Positions 52,553-61,978 are shown, counted from the stretch's first letter. The stretch: DNA of 64,000 nucleotides from Phycisphaerae bacterium (GCA_030429485.1 JAUIFD010000001.1:1-64000); one strand, 5' to 3'. The notes: generated from the letters alone by a model not told the origin. Program-made: numbers and translations.

Positions 52553-53075
52553 GCGGCTTCCGAAGGAAGCCGTCGAAGGACTCGGCTCGGAGGGACTGGG
52601 CCTGGGCTTCCGTGAGCTTGGAGCTCATGCCGATGACCCGCGTCATCTGCAGTGCGTCCATGGTCCGCACGTCGCGTGCGATCTCGCTCCCGCTCGTGTC
52701 ACCCAGGTGAAGGTCCGCGATCAGCACGTGGGGGCGGAATCGGTGGCACTCGAGCCCAGCCCTGAACCCGGAGGTCACCGCCCGCACCTCGTATGAAGTT
52801 TGTTCGGACAGCACCTGCTCAAGGGTCCGGACGACCGATTCATCCGCGTCGGCGATGAGGACACGCGTGCGTCCGGAGTCGATGCCGTCGGTCGGGATCC
52901 CGTGGGCCTTCATGAACTTAAGGAGTTCGGTCAGGGGGATCCGGCGGTCCTTGGAGCCCGGGATGCGGTACCCCTTCAGGGTTCCCGAATCGAACCACTT
53001 GGAAACCGTGCGCGGGGCCACATTGCAGATTTTGGCAACCTCGCCCGTGGTCAACACATCTCGGTCGGTTGTCAT
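52464..53075 (-). CDS. HTH plus receiver regulator, with read-through C-terminus
   Basis: 203 residues. The N-terminus is a MerR/excisionase-type HTH (TTGEVAKICNVAPRTVSKWFDSGTLKGYRIP, residues 8-60). A receiver domain follows, with VLIADADE acidic residues, LIADLHLGDTSG holding the phospho-acceptor Asp, VIGMSS and LRKP with the conserved Lys. After the Lys-Pro the last helix is missing; 25 low-complexity residues are antisense to the lipoprotein gene. It reverses the usual receiver-then-DNA-binding order. It is divergent from the HEAT protein gene. Confidence 0.8.
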   Translation of the reverse strand: MTTDRDVLTTGEVAKICNVAPRTVSKWFDSGTLKGYRIPGSKDRRIPLTELLKFMKAHGIPTDGIDSGRTRVLIADADESVVRTLEQVLSEQTSYEVRAVTSGFRAGLECHRFRPHVLIADLHLGDTSGSEIARDVRTMDALQMTRVIGMSSKLTEAQAQSLRAESFDGFLRKPLTDSARSPSTTARPAAAEAGRRSLRPGVP

Positions 53076-53226
53076 TTGGTGTTCTCACCTCGCGCGGGTT
53101 CCGCGACCCCCCGTCGGGGACGGCCTACCGCATCCATCGACCGCTCGGGGGCGGGTCTTGACGGCGGTGGCGGTCGCGAGGAGCTTCTTGGGCGGGTCCT
53201 GGTCCGGGAACAGGGAACCACCTTCG

Positions 53227-53256
53227 TTGACACTCGAAGATCGGCACGGCTAGATT
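53227..53256 (+). promoter_or_regulatory. Promoter for the secreted HEAT-type protein
   Basis: TTGACA (53227-53232) and TAGATT (53251-53256) are 18 bases apart, a good sigma70-type match. It lies in the 308-base divergent gap between the HTH-receiver and HEAT genes, about 128 bases before the GTG start. Nothing else was recognised in this gap. Confidence 0.6.
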
Positions 53257-53383
53257 GCGGCACCCGCGGGCGCGCCGGTCGCGATCCAACGGGCGTCGCG
53301 GCCCGGGTCGCCCGATCGCGGGACCGGCGGTGGCGACGTTTCCCCCTTCCTCCATTGGCCTCGGCCGATCAAGGAGCCTGATC

Positions 53384-55567
53384 GTGCGGCAGACCCTTCT
53401 TTCTGCTCTCCTTCTCATCCTGCCCGCGGGTGGGATTGTCACTTCACCCGCGATCGCGATGCAGGAAGGCGTGCCGACCGAGCTCGACGAGCAGGTGGCG
53501 GACTTCATCCACTACGTGAAGATCGCGCGGTACGACGTCGCGAAGGACTTCGGATATCTCATCATCGACGCGGACGTCTCGCCCGAGGCGTTCGTCGACG
53601 CGATCGAGTCGGGTCGGTTCCAGGATCAGACCGATCGCTTCCGCGACGCGGTGGGGCTTGCGCTCCAGGTCGATGACTTCCCTGAACTCGCCGAGGTTGC
53701 CGCGTCGCTCGAGGAGCTGTTTGAGGACGGCAAGCTCCAGCGGGCTCGGAACCCCGACGAGGTCACCCGCAACATCGAGATGCTGACTGCGAACATGCGC
53801 GGGCGAGACATCGGCACCCAGCGGCTCGTGCAGGCGGGTGAGTACGCCGTGCCGCAGCTGTTCGACGCGCTGCTCGATTCGGCCGACGCGGTGCGCCAGG
53901 AGCGGGTGCGGCAGGTGCTCATCGCGATGCAGGCGCAGGCGGTGATGCCGCTGAGCGTGGCGCTCGAGAATGTGCGGCCGGAAGAGCAGTTGATCGTGCT
54001 CGACGTGCTGGGGCGGATCCGGTACGACCAGTCGGTGCCGTTCATCCAGTCGGTGCGGGCGTCGACGGATTCGCCCGAGGTGCGGACTGCCGCGGACGCG
54101 GCCCTGAGCCGCTTGGGCGCGAGAGCGGCCGATGAACTCGGTGGGGCCTGGAGCTTTGCGTCGCTGGCGGAGCGGTACTACGACGAGCAGACGGGTGTCA
54201 CGAGCTTCCCGGGCGAGGAGTATCAGCTTCTGTGGAGCTATCTGCCGGAGGCGCCGGCGCGATCGCTGATCGCGACGCCGATCCGCTCGGAGGTGTACCA
54301 CGAGGCGATGGCGATGCGGCTGACCGAGCGTGCGCTCGAGGGAGCGCCGCAGAGCGTTGACGCACTCGCGCTCTGGGTGGCGGCCAATCTTCGCCGCGAG
54401 ATCGAGACGCCCGAGGGGTACGACAACCCGGCCTACGCCGCGGATCGGCGTGAGGCGATGTACTTCGCGGTCGCGTCGGGTATGAGCGTTTCGCAGCGGG
54501 TGCTCGCACGAGCTCTGGATGATCGCAACACGATGCTCGCGCGTCGCGCGATCGACGCGATGTCGCGCACCGCCGGCGGTTCGTCGCTCTGGTCGAGCGC
54601 GGAGGGGCGTCAGCCCCTGCTCGAGGCGCTGAGCTACCCGAATCGCCGGGTGCAGTACGACGCGGCTTTGACGCTCGGCGCCGCGCAGCCGAAGCAGACG
54701 TTCGCCGGCGCCGAGCGCGTGGTGCCGCTGCTCGCGGGCGCGGTGCGCGACGCGACGAGCCGCTACGCCCTCGTGCTCGCGGACGATGCCGAGGTGTACC
54801 AGGGCTACCGGACGATGCTGGAGAACGACGGGTTCACGGTGCTTCCGCGTTCGTCGTCGATCGGAGAGGCGTACGACTCGGTGGTCTCGGTGCCGGCGGT
54901 CGATCTGGTCGTCACCGCGGTCAGCAAGGACAGGGCGATGGCTGCTCTGCCCGAGGTTCATGGCTCGTCGCGTCTGGCGGCTGCGCCGGTGCTGATGATG
55001 CTCCCCCGGCGCGAAGCCGCGGAGCTGAGCCCGCGGTTTGAGCGCGACCGGACGGTGTTCGTGCGTGCGATGGACCTGAGCCCGCAGCAGTTCGCCGCGG
55101 CGACTGAGCAACTGCTCGAGGATGCTGTCGGCGGCGTGATCGATCCGGAGGAGGCTGCCGATTACGCGGATCGCTCGATCCGTGTGCTCCGTGATCTCGC
55201 GGTGTCGCGCAACGAGGCGCTGCCGATCGCCGAGGCGACCGGCCCGCTGATCGCGGCGATGGGTGAGGTCGATGGCGAGCTCGAGCAGCGGATCGCGGAG
55301 GTGCTGGCGTGGGTAGACCGCGCCGATGCGCAGCAGGCGATCGTGGACGCCGCGATGACCGCCTCGGGCGAGCAGCGGATCGCGATGCTCGGCGTCGCGG
55401 CCGGTTCGGCGCAGCGGTTCGGCAACAAGCTGGAGGAGCGGCAGGTGCAGCGGGTGATCGATCTCGCCCTCAACGCGACGGGCGAGGAGGGCACCGCCGC
55501 TGCGGCGCTCATGGGATCGCTCAATCTCGCGAACGACCAGGTGTTGCCACTCGTTCTCGGCGACTGA
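53384..55567 (+). CDS. Secreted HEAT-repeat-type protein with degenerate receiver-like module
   Basis: 727 residues from GTG 53384 (AAGGAG 7 bases upstream). Signal peptide LLSALLLILPAGGIVTSPAIA. The body consists of HEAT-like helical repeats (AVPQLFDALLDSADAVRQ, IVLDVLGRIRYDQSVPFIQSV, NRRVQYDAALTLGAAQP). Residues about 459-583 look like a receiver fold: SRYALVLADDAEVYQGYRTM, VDLVVTAVSKDR, APVLMML, but the phospho-acceptor Asp is replaced (VTAV). More helices follow. Probably periplasmic; function unknown. Confidence 0.75.
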   Translation: MRQTLLSALLLILPAGGIVTSPAIAMQEGVPTELDEQVADFIHYVKIARYDVAKDFGYLIIDADVSPEAFVDAIESGRFQDQTDRFRDAVGLALQVDDFPELAEVAASLEELFEDGKLQRARNPDEVTRNIEMLTANMRGRDIGTQRLVQAGEYAVPQLFDALLDSADAVRQERVRQVLIAMQAQAVMPLSVALENVRPEEQLIVLDVLGRIRYDQSVPFIQSVRASTDSPEVRTAADAALSRLGARAADELGGAWSFASLAERYYDEQTGVTSFPGEEYQLLWSYLPEAPARSLIATPIRSEVYHEAMAMRLTERALEGAPQSVDALALWVAANLRREIETPEGYDNPAYAADRREAMYFAVASGMSVSQRVLARALDDRNTMLARRAIDAMSRTAGGSSLWSSAEGRQPLLEALSYPNRRVQYDAALTLGAAQPKQTFAGAERVVPLLAGAVRDATSRYALVLADDAEVYQGYRTMLENDGFTVLPRSSSIGEAYDSVVSVPAVDLVVTAVSKDRAMAALPEVHGSSRLAAAPVLMMLPRREAAELSPRFERDRTVFVRAMDLSPQQFAAATEQLLEDAVGGVIDPEEAADYADRSIRVLRDLAVSRNEALPIAEATGPLIAAMGEVDGELEQRIAEVLAWVDRADAQQAIVDAAMTASGEQRIAMLGVAAGSAQRFGNKLEERQVQRVIDLALNATGEEGTAAAALMGSLNLANDQVLPLVLGD

Positions 55568-55607
55568 TTTCTCGCTGGTTGCGATCGTGCTGGGTCTATC
55601 CTGACGC

Positions 55608-56402
55608 ATGCCAGGGATGGACTACGCCGACTACCTCGCGCTCGATCAGGTGCTCGACGCGCAGCACCCTCGATCGAACCATCACGACGAGATGCTGTTC
55701 ATCATTCAGCATCAGACGACGGAGCTGTGGTTTCGTCTGATCATCCACGAGCTCCAGGCCGCGATCGAGCACGTGCGTCGGGATCAGCTTGAGCCGACCT
55801 TCAAGATCCTGGCCCGGATCAAGCACATCGCGGCGCAGCTGCTCGACCAGTGGAGCGTGCTCGCGACGCTCACGCCGACCGAGTACGGTCAGTTCCGCGG
55901 AGCGCTGGGGCAGGCGTCGGGGTTGCAGTCGGCGCAGTTCCGCCACGTCGAGTTTCTGCTCGGGAAGAAGAACGCGGGTGTGCTCAAGATGCAGGAGCAC
56001 CGACCGGAAACGCACGCTGTGCTCGCCGAGGCGCTGGAGCGTCCGAGCCTGTACGACGAGTTCATGCGGTATCTGGCGCGGCGGGGGCTCCCCGTGCCGC
56101 GCGAGGTGCTCGAGCGCGACGTGACGCAGCCCTGGGAGGAGAGCGAGGGCGTGATCGAGGTCTTTAAGATCATCTACGACAACCCGCGCGAGCACTGGGA
56201 CGCGTACGAGATGGGTGAGAAGCTCGTCGATCTCGACGAGGCGTTCGCGCTGTGGCGTTTCCGCCACGTGAAGGTGGTCGAGCGGATCATCGGCTTCAAG
56301 ACGGGCACGGGCGGCACGCCGGGCGTGTCGTACCTGCGCCGCATCGTGGATGAGCGTCTATTCCCCGAACTCTGGGACGTGCGGACGCGGATGGGGACGT
56401 AG
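55608..56402 (+). CDS. kynA: Tryptophan 2,3-dioxygenase
   Basis: 264 residues. The haem enzyme opens the tryptophan indole ring to N-formylkynurenine. [42 protein letters not shown] is diagnostic (distal His and substrate residues), and [30 protein letters not shown] holds the proximal haem His and the substrate loop. No other kynurenine pathway gene is adjacent. Ends 16 bases before the small membrane gene on the other strand. Confidence 0.95.
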   Translation: MPGMDYADYLALDQVLDAQHPRSNHHDEMLFIIQHQTTELWFRLIIHELQAAIEHVRRDQLEPTFKILARIKHIAAQLLDQWSVLATLTPTEYGQFRGALGQASGLQSAQFRHVEFLLGKKNAGVLKMQEHRPETHAVLAEALERPSLYDEFMRYLARRGLPVPREVLERDVTQPWEESEGVIEVFKIIYDNPREHWDAYEMGEKLVDLDEAFALWRFRHVKVVERIIGFKTGTGGTPGVSYLRRIVDERLFPELWDVRTRMGT

Positions 56403-56418
56403 GGCGGTCGCCGACGAG

Positions 56419-56673
56419 CTACTTGGCTCGCCGGTCGCGCACGATTGCGATGACCGCGAACGTCAGTAGCAGCATCCCGGGCTCGATGAGGAGCCCAACC
56501 CACGCCCATCGCCACGAGCCTTGGATCGGCAGCGCGATGATCGCCAGCGCCGCGAGGACGCCTCCAACGAGCGGGAACATCGAGCCCTTTCGCCCCGGAA
56601 GCGCCAGCGACCAGTTGTACGAGACGGGTACGCATGCCATCGCAGCGAGGATCGCAAACAGCGCCCATGCCAC
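56419..56673 (-). CDS. Small three-TM membrane protein, hypothetical
   Basis: 84 residues with three hydrophobic segments (ALFAILAAMACVPVSYNWSL, FPLVGGVLAALAIIALPI, WVGLLIEPGMLLLTFAVIAIV) and a basic C-terminus. It lies 18 bases after the DoxX gene on the same strand. No motif is recognised. Confidence 0.5.
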   Translation of the reverse strand: MAWALFAILAAMACVPVSYNWSLALPGRKGSMFPLVGGVLAALAIIALPIQGSWRWAWVGLLIEPGMLLLTFAVIAIVRDRRAK

Positions 56674-56691
56674 CGGTGCGTGAGTCGAGGA

Positions 56692-57513
56692 TCAGTCCTT
56701 CTTTTTCCCGCCCGATTCGCCACCGCCGAAGGGATCGCCGAAGACGAGGCGGTCGAGGGCGAGCGAGCCCGAGCCGGTGCAGAAGAGGGCGAGCCCGCCC
56801 GCGGCACAGAGCAGTTGGAAGAACAGGTCCTTCCACGCGTACGCGAACAACTCGTGCTTCGGCAGGAAGCCGATCAGCGTCTCGCCGGACTGGATCGCGG
56901 GTCCGATCTGGGTCAGCCACATCGCGCCGAGCATGACGCCGAGGATCCCCGCCCCGCCGACGCGGGTGAGGAGCCCGAGGATCAGGAACCCGCCCGAGAT
57001 GATCTCGGTTACCGCGACGGCCCACGCCATGTAGACGGGCCAGGGGTCGAAGGGCTTGGTCGCGTCGGCGTCAAACCAGAGCGGCATCCTCGCGGTGCCG
57101 TCCTCGGCGGTGCCGGGGTAGATGCCGCGATGGAGCAAGAGGGTGACGTTGTGGAGGGCGAGGGCGTTGGTGCCGTTGGGGAAGTCGCCAGCCCCGAACT
57201 CGCCTACGGGCCCGTTGGGGTCGTGCTGCTGGTTGTACCGGATGTCGGCGGGGTCGTCCTCGTCGAGGGCGGGTGGGGGCGTGCGGTCGACGACTCCGTC
57301 CTGTGGCCGCCACGCGACAGGCTCGACGGGCGCGCTGCTGCCTGGGGTCACGATGTGGTAGTTGCCGAGGATGGCGGCGTCCTCGGGCTCGAAGTGCTGG
57401 GTGACCATCACCTTGCCGAAGCCAGCCCATAGGAAGATCAGGCCGAGAGCGAGGCGGAGAAAGATCGGCGCCGTATTGCAGGCGAGTCGTTCGCGCATCG
57501 TGGTTCCTGCCAT
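56692..57513 (-). CDS. DoxX-family membrane protein with large loop insert
   Basis: 273 residues; start at ATG 57513 (MAGTTMRERLA), with AGGAG 5 bases upstream. APIFLRLALGLIFLWAGFGKVM is the DoxX N-terminal signature, followed by three more TM segments (VYMAWAVAVTEIISGGFLILGLL, GVMLGAMWLTQIG, FFQLLCAAGGLALF). DoxX proteins relate to quinone/thiol redox functions in the membrane. Here about 100 extra residues, many acidic and Pro-rich, lie between TM1 and TM2. Ends in a Gly/Lys-rich tail. Confidence 0.8.
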   Translation of the reverse strand: MAGTTMRERLACNTAPIFLRLALGLIFLWAGFGKVMVTQHFEPEDAAILGNYHIVTPGSSAPVEPVAWRPQDGVVDRTPPPALDEDDPADIRYNQQHDPNGPVGEFGAGDFPNGTNALALHNVTLLLHRGIYPGTAEDGTARMPLWFDADATKPFDPWPVYMAWAVAVTEIISGGFLILGLLTRVGGAGILGVMLGAMWLTQIGPAIQSGETLIGFLPKHELFAYAWKDLFFQLLCAAGGLALFCTGSGSLALDRLVFGDPFGGGESGGKKKD

Positions 57514-57625
57514 GGCACTCCTCTCCGCTGGGCGCACGTCGCCCGGCACATCCCTCCCGGATGCTATCGGGTTTGTTGGGATTCAGGCTGCACGGATTGC
57601 CCGTTTGCCTAGCATCCCCCGACCC

Positions 57626-57712
57626 GGTGCGGTGGCCGAGCGGCTGAAGGCGACGCACTTGAAATGCGTTAAGGGCGCAAGCCCTTCGGGGGTTCGAATC
57701 CCTCCCGCACCG
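57626..57712 (+). tRNA. tRNA-Ser (anticodon UGA)
   Basis: Acceptor arms GGTGCGG and CCGCACC, anticodon stem ACGCA/TGCGT around CTTGAAA, the long class II variable arm (AAGGGC-GCAA-GCCCTT) and T arm GGGGGTTCGAATCCCTC all fold. The anticodon TGA reads UCA. The 87-base gene has no encoded CCA. Confidence 0.97.
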
Positions 57713-57729
57713 CTTGGAAGGAGTTTCTC

Positions 57730-57978
57730 ATGCGAACCGCTCTCATCATCGCCCTTGCAGGGCTCGCACTCGGCGCGTGCGATCAGCAGCCCCAGAACAT
57801 CCCGGGCCAGACCAAGCAGACCGTCGAGAACGTCGAAGACGCGATCAACGCCAATCAGCAGCGAGCGGTCGACGCGGCCGACGAGATCATGGGACGGCCC
57901 CGCCAGCCGGGAGACATCGTCGATACCGACGGCGATGGGATCCCGGATGATGAGGACGAGACGCCGAACGGAGGCTGA
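57730..57978 (+). CDS. Small lipoprotein with a calcium-binding-type Asp repeat
   Basis: 82 residues with AAGGAG before the ATG. LAGLALGAC is a lipobox; the mature part has a helix (TVENVEDAINANQQRAVDA) and ends in DTDGDGIPDDEDETP, like a thrombospondin type 3 or calcium-binding Asp repeat. It lies 17 bases after tRNA-Ser. Probably an envelope protein of unknown role. It converges with the next gene, 6 bases apart. Confidence 0.7.
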   Translation: MRTALIIALAGLALGACDQQPQNIPGQTKQTVENVEDAINANQQRAVDAADEIMGRPRQPGDIVDTDGDGIPDDEDETPNGG

Positions 57979-57984
57979 GCCGGC

Positions 57985-58692
57985 CTATGGCTCGATGAGC
58001 GTCATCTCCTCCATCGGGAGCGACGGTTGGCTCGACAGCTCGCCAATCGCGGGGCTGGCTGGCAGATCGGGTGGTGCGGTCATGCTTGGCGCCGGCGTGA
58101 AGGTCTGCGCGCCCAGACGGCTCGCGATCTCCGAGGCGAGGCGGGCCGAGAGGTCCTCGTCGCGCCGGATCGCCGTCCAGAACGATGAGCCGGCTCGCTC
58201 CGCAAACACCGGATCGCGAGCGTGTCGGCTAAGCGCGATGGCCTCGGTCTCAAGCCGCCAACCCACCTCGCGCCACCGGAGCAGGTAGACCTCCACGCTC
58301 GCGGTCATTTCGCCCGCGTCGCGGACATCGGGAGGCAGATACCCACCGCTTGAAGTGGGGGAGGTGGGCTCAAAGGTCACCCGCACCTCGCGCGCCTGCC
58401 GGTTCGAGAAGTCGTCCCATTCGTCCTTGAGCGAAGACTGCTCGCGATCCCAAAGCGTGACGAACCCCGCGGTCTCCTTGGGGTGCGTCGAGATCACGCC
58501 GGCCCCCGCATCCACTCGTTCCAAGTCGAATCGATAGTCCCGAAGCACATCGCGCGTGGCGTCGAAGGCGGCGTCGTATCGGCCTGGGGCAATCGCGAAA
58601 CTCGTCCCGCCGGTGGTGGCATGCCCGCACGCGCCGAGGGTGGAGGCGATCGCAGCGAGCGAGATCCCGAGCGGGGCGAGCGTTCCGTGCAT
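57985..58692 (-). CDS. Lipoprotein of unknown function
   Basis: 235 residues from ATG 58692, giving a signal peptide with lipobox STLGAC. The mature part has YDAAFDATRDVLRDYRFDLERVDAGAGVISTHP, which resembles the N-terminal pattern of small bacterial lipoproteins with a two-layer alpha-beta fold, followed by a beta-rich region and a Pro-rich tail. Divergent from the helicase gene. No known function. Confidence 0.6.
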   Translation of the reverse strand: MHGTLAPLGISLAAIASTLGACGHATTGGTSFAIAPGRYDAAFDATRDVLRDYRFDLERVDAGAGVISTHPKETAGFVTLWDREQSSLKDEWDDFSNRQAREVRVTFEPTSPTSSGGYLPPDVRDAGEMTASVEVYLLRWREVGWRLETEAIALSRHARDPVFAERAGSSFWTAIRRDEDLSARLASEIASRLGAQTFTPAPSMTAPPDLPASPAIGELSSQPSLPMEEMTLIEP

Positions 58693-58741
58693 CGATGGCG
58701 AGGATACCTCGTCGCGAGCGTGCTCGCGTAGACTCCCGACT

Positions 58742-61700
58742 GTGACGGCGTTGGCGGAGAAAGTCGCGGACGAGGGGCTGAACGAGGCGCAGCGGCGAGC
58801 CGTGGAGCACGACGCGGGTCCGCTCATCGTGCTCGCGGGCCCCGGCACCGGGAAGACTCGCGTGATCGCGCACCGCGCGGGCCACCTGATCGGCGCGCGA
58901 CGCGCCGAACCGGAGACGCTCCTCGCGCTCACGTTCACGGTCAAGGCCGCCGGCGAGCTTCGCCAGCGACTGGCCGATCTGGTCGGCGGTGTGCGGGCGG
59001 AGCGTCTCGAGGCCCGCACCTTTCACGGGCTCTGCTGGCGCCTGCTGCATCGTTTCCCGGATCTGACGGGGCTCGGGCCTGATCCGCAGCTCATCGACTC
59101 CGCGGTGCGGCGCCGCATGTTCCGCGAAGTGATCGAGCAGATCGGCGTGTATGGCGATCAGCGTTCTGGAGGGCTCGATGCGCTCGCCTCCCAGGCGGCG
59201 AGCTTTGTTCGCGAGTGCAACAACCACGCCGTGTCACCCGAGGAGGCGTTCGCCTTCGTGGGCGTGTGGACAGAACGGCTCGCGCGGCGCCAGAGGTCGG
59301 ACGGCACGCCAGGTGACGACGCCGATCTTGAGGATCAGGGCCACGCACTCGCTCGCTTCCGCGACGATGTGCGCGTGTTTGAGGCGTACGACGCCCTCCG
59401 GCGCGAGCGTGGATATACGTCGTTCGACGACATGCTGATCGACGCGGTGCGTCTGCTGCGCGACGCGGAGCCTGCCCGCGCCGCGGTGCGCGCACAGTGG
59501 CGGCACGTACTCGTTGACGAGTTCCAGGACGTCAACCGCGCGCAGATCGAGATGCTGCGCTTGCTGTGCCCACCGGAGCGCAACCCCGACCTCGCGGTCG
59601 TGGGTGACGACGATCAGGCGATCTACGCGTTCCGCGGCGCGGACGAGCGGGCCTTCGACCATTTCTCGCACATCTGGGAGGATCACACGGTCGTCGCGCT
59701 TGAGGAGAACTATCGCTCCGCGAAGCCGATTCTCGATGCGGCGGGGGCGATCATCGAGCGAGCGAATGCCCGCTTTGAGCCGGGGAAGACGTTGCGCCGT
59801 GCGCCTTCGCTCGGTCCGGACCCGGCCGACGCGGGCGTGCTCGCGGTCGACTACCCGAAGACCGAGCCGGGCCAGGAGGCGGAGGTGATCGCGCGCATGA
59901 TCGCCGAGGACCGGGCGAGGACCGGGCGTCCGTGGCGGGAGTTCGCGGTGCTCGCTCGATCCAAGCGCCACCTCGAAGATGTCGCCGCCGCGTTGCGTGA
60001 GGAGAGCGTGCCCCATGCGGTGATCCGCGAGGGCGACCTCAACGATGAGGATGCGGTCGGCGATGCGTTCGCGTGGGCGCGGCTGCTCCTTGAGCCCGAT
60101 GCCGCGTGGGCCGCCAGGCGATTGCTCACCAAGCCGCCGTTCTCGGTCCCCCCGGCGCGCGTGGTGCAGTGGGAGGGCGAGTATCGCGCGCAGCGATCCG
60201 ATGCCGAGCGTACCGATCGGGTGTTGAGTTTCGTCGAGTGGCTCGACCGCGAAGCCCACCACCCGGCCGCAAAGCGCTTTGTGCAACGCCTGCGCGAGCT
60301 GGGCGAGATCGTCGGTGCAACATCCGCGGTCGAGGCCGTCGACGCGATCGTGACAATCGGCGAGATCGCGCACGCGGACCTCTCCAACCCGCGCGGGCGC
60401 GCCGAGCGCGTCGAGGCCGTGATCGAGTTGCTCTCCTTCGTGCGGCGGGTGCAGCCGAACCTCACCGAGCCGGGCGATCTCAAGGCATTTCTCGACCACT
60501 TCAACGACCTGGAGAAGGGCGAGCGGTGCATCTCGAACTACGCGGGCGAGGAGGCCATCGAAGGAAGCGAGGACGATCCGGAGACCGATCGCGTCCGCCT
60601 GCTCACGGCCCACGCGGCCAAGGGGCTCGAGTTTGACACCGTCTTCCTCGTGCGCGTCTACCCGGCGCAGGGCGCCTTCCCCAACACACGCCGCGACGAG
60701 GAGAGCCCGCTGCCTGCGGGGCTCGTGCCCCACGAGGACGGGCGAGACGCGAAGACCCGTCGCAGCGACGAGGAGCGTCGGTTGTTCTACGTCGCGATGA
60801 CGCGCGCGGAGCGACGGCTTGTGCTGCTGAGCCGTGAGCAGGGCAGGAGTTCATCCACGCACTTCGCGCAGGAGCTGACGCTCCGGCGCGGTGGGTCGCT
60901 CGCCACAACGGGGAAGGCGGATCGGTGGCTCGCCCGGTCCGAAGCGCCCGGGCAGCAGGAGCTCTTTCCAAAGACGCTGATCGAACGCCGTCGCATCGCG
61001 ACCGATGCCGCGAACGCGCGCCGCGTGATTCGCCTCGACGCGGCGGCCGCGCTCGCGCGGGCGGAAGACTCCAAGGGGGAGAAGGACGAGCTGCGCGCCG
61101 CGATCCAGGAGCTGACGGCGGCGGCGCGGAGGATCGCCTCGATCGATGAAGAACTCGCCGCGGCGCGCGAACCGATCACGGATCTCTCCGAGTTGTTTGC
61201 GCCGATCAAGCCGCCCCTTGAGTTGAGCTTCACCACGATCAACGCCTACCTCACCTGTCCGAGGTGCTTCTATCTCCGCCATGTCATGCGGCTCGCCGAG
61301 CCGCCTTCGGATCACCTCGTGCTCGGCAACGCAACGCACGCGACGCTCGAGCGCTACTTCTCCCTGTGGCAGGCGGCCGAGCAGGGCGGCGGCGACCTTC
61401 CAACTCTGGAGACGCTCCGCGCGATCGCGGAAGCAAGGTTCGATGCCGCGGTGGCGCGGACCCCGGCGTCGTTGCGGGTGTCGCGGGCGGACGTGATCGC
61501 GCAGGCCGAAGCGGCGATCGAGTTGCACCGCCAACTCCCTCCGGGAGACAACATCCTGGACATCGAGCAGCGCGAGGTGTTCGACTTCGAGGTCGATGGC
61601 GTCACGCACCGCATTATCGCGAAGCTCGACCGCCTCGATCAGGAGGGGGCGCAGTACCGCATCATCGATTACAAGACCGGGCGGGCGAGGGACGAACTGG

Positions 61701-61978
61701 TCTCGCCGCAACCCGACGACCTCCAACTCGGTATCTATGCGCTCGCACTCCAGGCCCGCGATCCGGGCGCTCAGGGGGTCGCGGAGTACTGGGCGCTCAA
61801 GGGCCCGGTCCGTGGCTCGATCGCCCTTCGTGACCTGGACCTCGACGGCGTCCGCGCCAGGATCGGCGAGGCGACTCGTGGGATGCTCGCGGGACGGTTC
61901 CCCCAGAAGTGCCATCTCCCGCGGGAGAAAGGCAAGGAGCCTTGGCTCGGGGTGTGCGCGTTTCTCGGACCGGATTGA
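58742..61978 (+). CDS. UvrD/Rep-type helicase fused to PD-(D/E)XK nuclease
   Basis: 1,078 residues from GTG 58742; the start is uncertain because the ribosome-binding site is weak. LNEAQRRAVEHDAGPLIVLAGPGTGKTR holds Q motif and Walker A; VDEFQDVNRAQIEML is Walker B; DDDQAIYAFRGAD and EENYRS are motifs III and IV; TAHAAKGLEFDTVF and YVAMTRAERRL are motifs V and VI. The C-terminal region, from CPRCFYLRHVMRL to the catalytic RIIDYKTG, is a RecB-like PD-(D/E)XK nuclease. The design recalls AddA, but no addB neighbour is present. It likely processes DNA ends in repair. Confidence 0.9.
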   Translation: MTALAEKVADEGLNEAQRRAVEHDAGPLIVLAGPGTGKTRVIAHRAGHLIGARRAEPETLLALTFTVKAAGELRQRLADLVGGVRAERLEARTFHGLCWRLLHRFPDLTGLGPDPQLIDSAVRRRMFREVIEQIGVYGDQRSGGLDALASQAASFVRECNNHAVSPEEAFAFVGVWTERLARRQRSDGTPGDDADLEDQGHALARFRDDVRVFEAYDALRRERGYTSFDDMLIDAVRLLRDAEPARAAVRAQWRHVLVDEFQDVNRAQIEMLRLLCPPERNPDLAVVGDDDQAIYAFRGADERAFDHFSHIWEDHTVVALEENYRSAKPILDAAGAIIERANARFEPGKTLRRAPSLGPDPADAGVLAVDYPKTEPGQEAEVIARMIAEDRARTGRPWREFAVLARSKRHLEDVAAALREESVPHAVIREGDLNDEDAVGDAFAWARLLLEPDAAWAARRLLTKPPFSVPPARVVQWEGEYRAQRSDAERTDRVLSFVEWLDREAHHPAAKRFVQRLRELGEIVGATSAVEAVDAIVTIGEIAHADLSNPRGRAERVEAVIELLSFVRRVQPNLTEPGDLKAFLDHFNDLEKGERCISNYAGEEAIEGSEDDPETDRVRLLTAHAAKGLEFDTVFLVRVYPAQGAFPNTRRDEESPLPAGLVPHEDGRDAKTRRSDEERRLFYVAMTRAERRLVLLSREQGRSSSTHFAQELTLRRGGSLATTGKADRWLARSEAPGQQELFPKTLIERRRIATDAANARRVIRLDAAAALARAEDSKGEKDELRAAIQELTAAARRIASIDEELAAAREPITDLSELFAPIKPPLELSFTTINAYLTCPRCFYLRHVMRLAEPPSDHLVLGNATHATLERYFSLWQAAEQGGGDLPTLETLRAIAEARFDAAVARTPASLRVSRADVIAQAEAAIELHRQLPPGDNILDIEQREVFDFEVDGVTHRIIAKLDRLDQEGAQYRIIDYKTGRARDELVSPQPDDLQLGIYALALQARDPGAQGVAEYWALKGPVRGSIALRDLDLDGVRARIGEATRGMLAGRFPQKCHLPREKGKEPWLGVCAFLGPD

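Noticed and set aside
53444-55609. A 721-residue minus-strand open frame
   Set aside because: It mirrors the HEAT-type protein and is an Arg/His-rich shadow. The plus strand has a promoter, ribosome-binding site and signal peptide.
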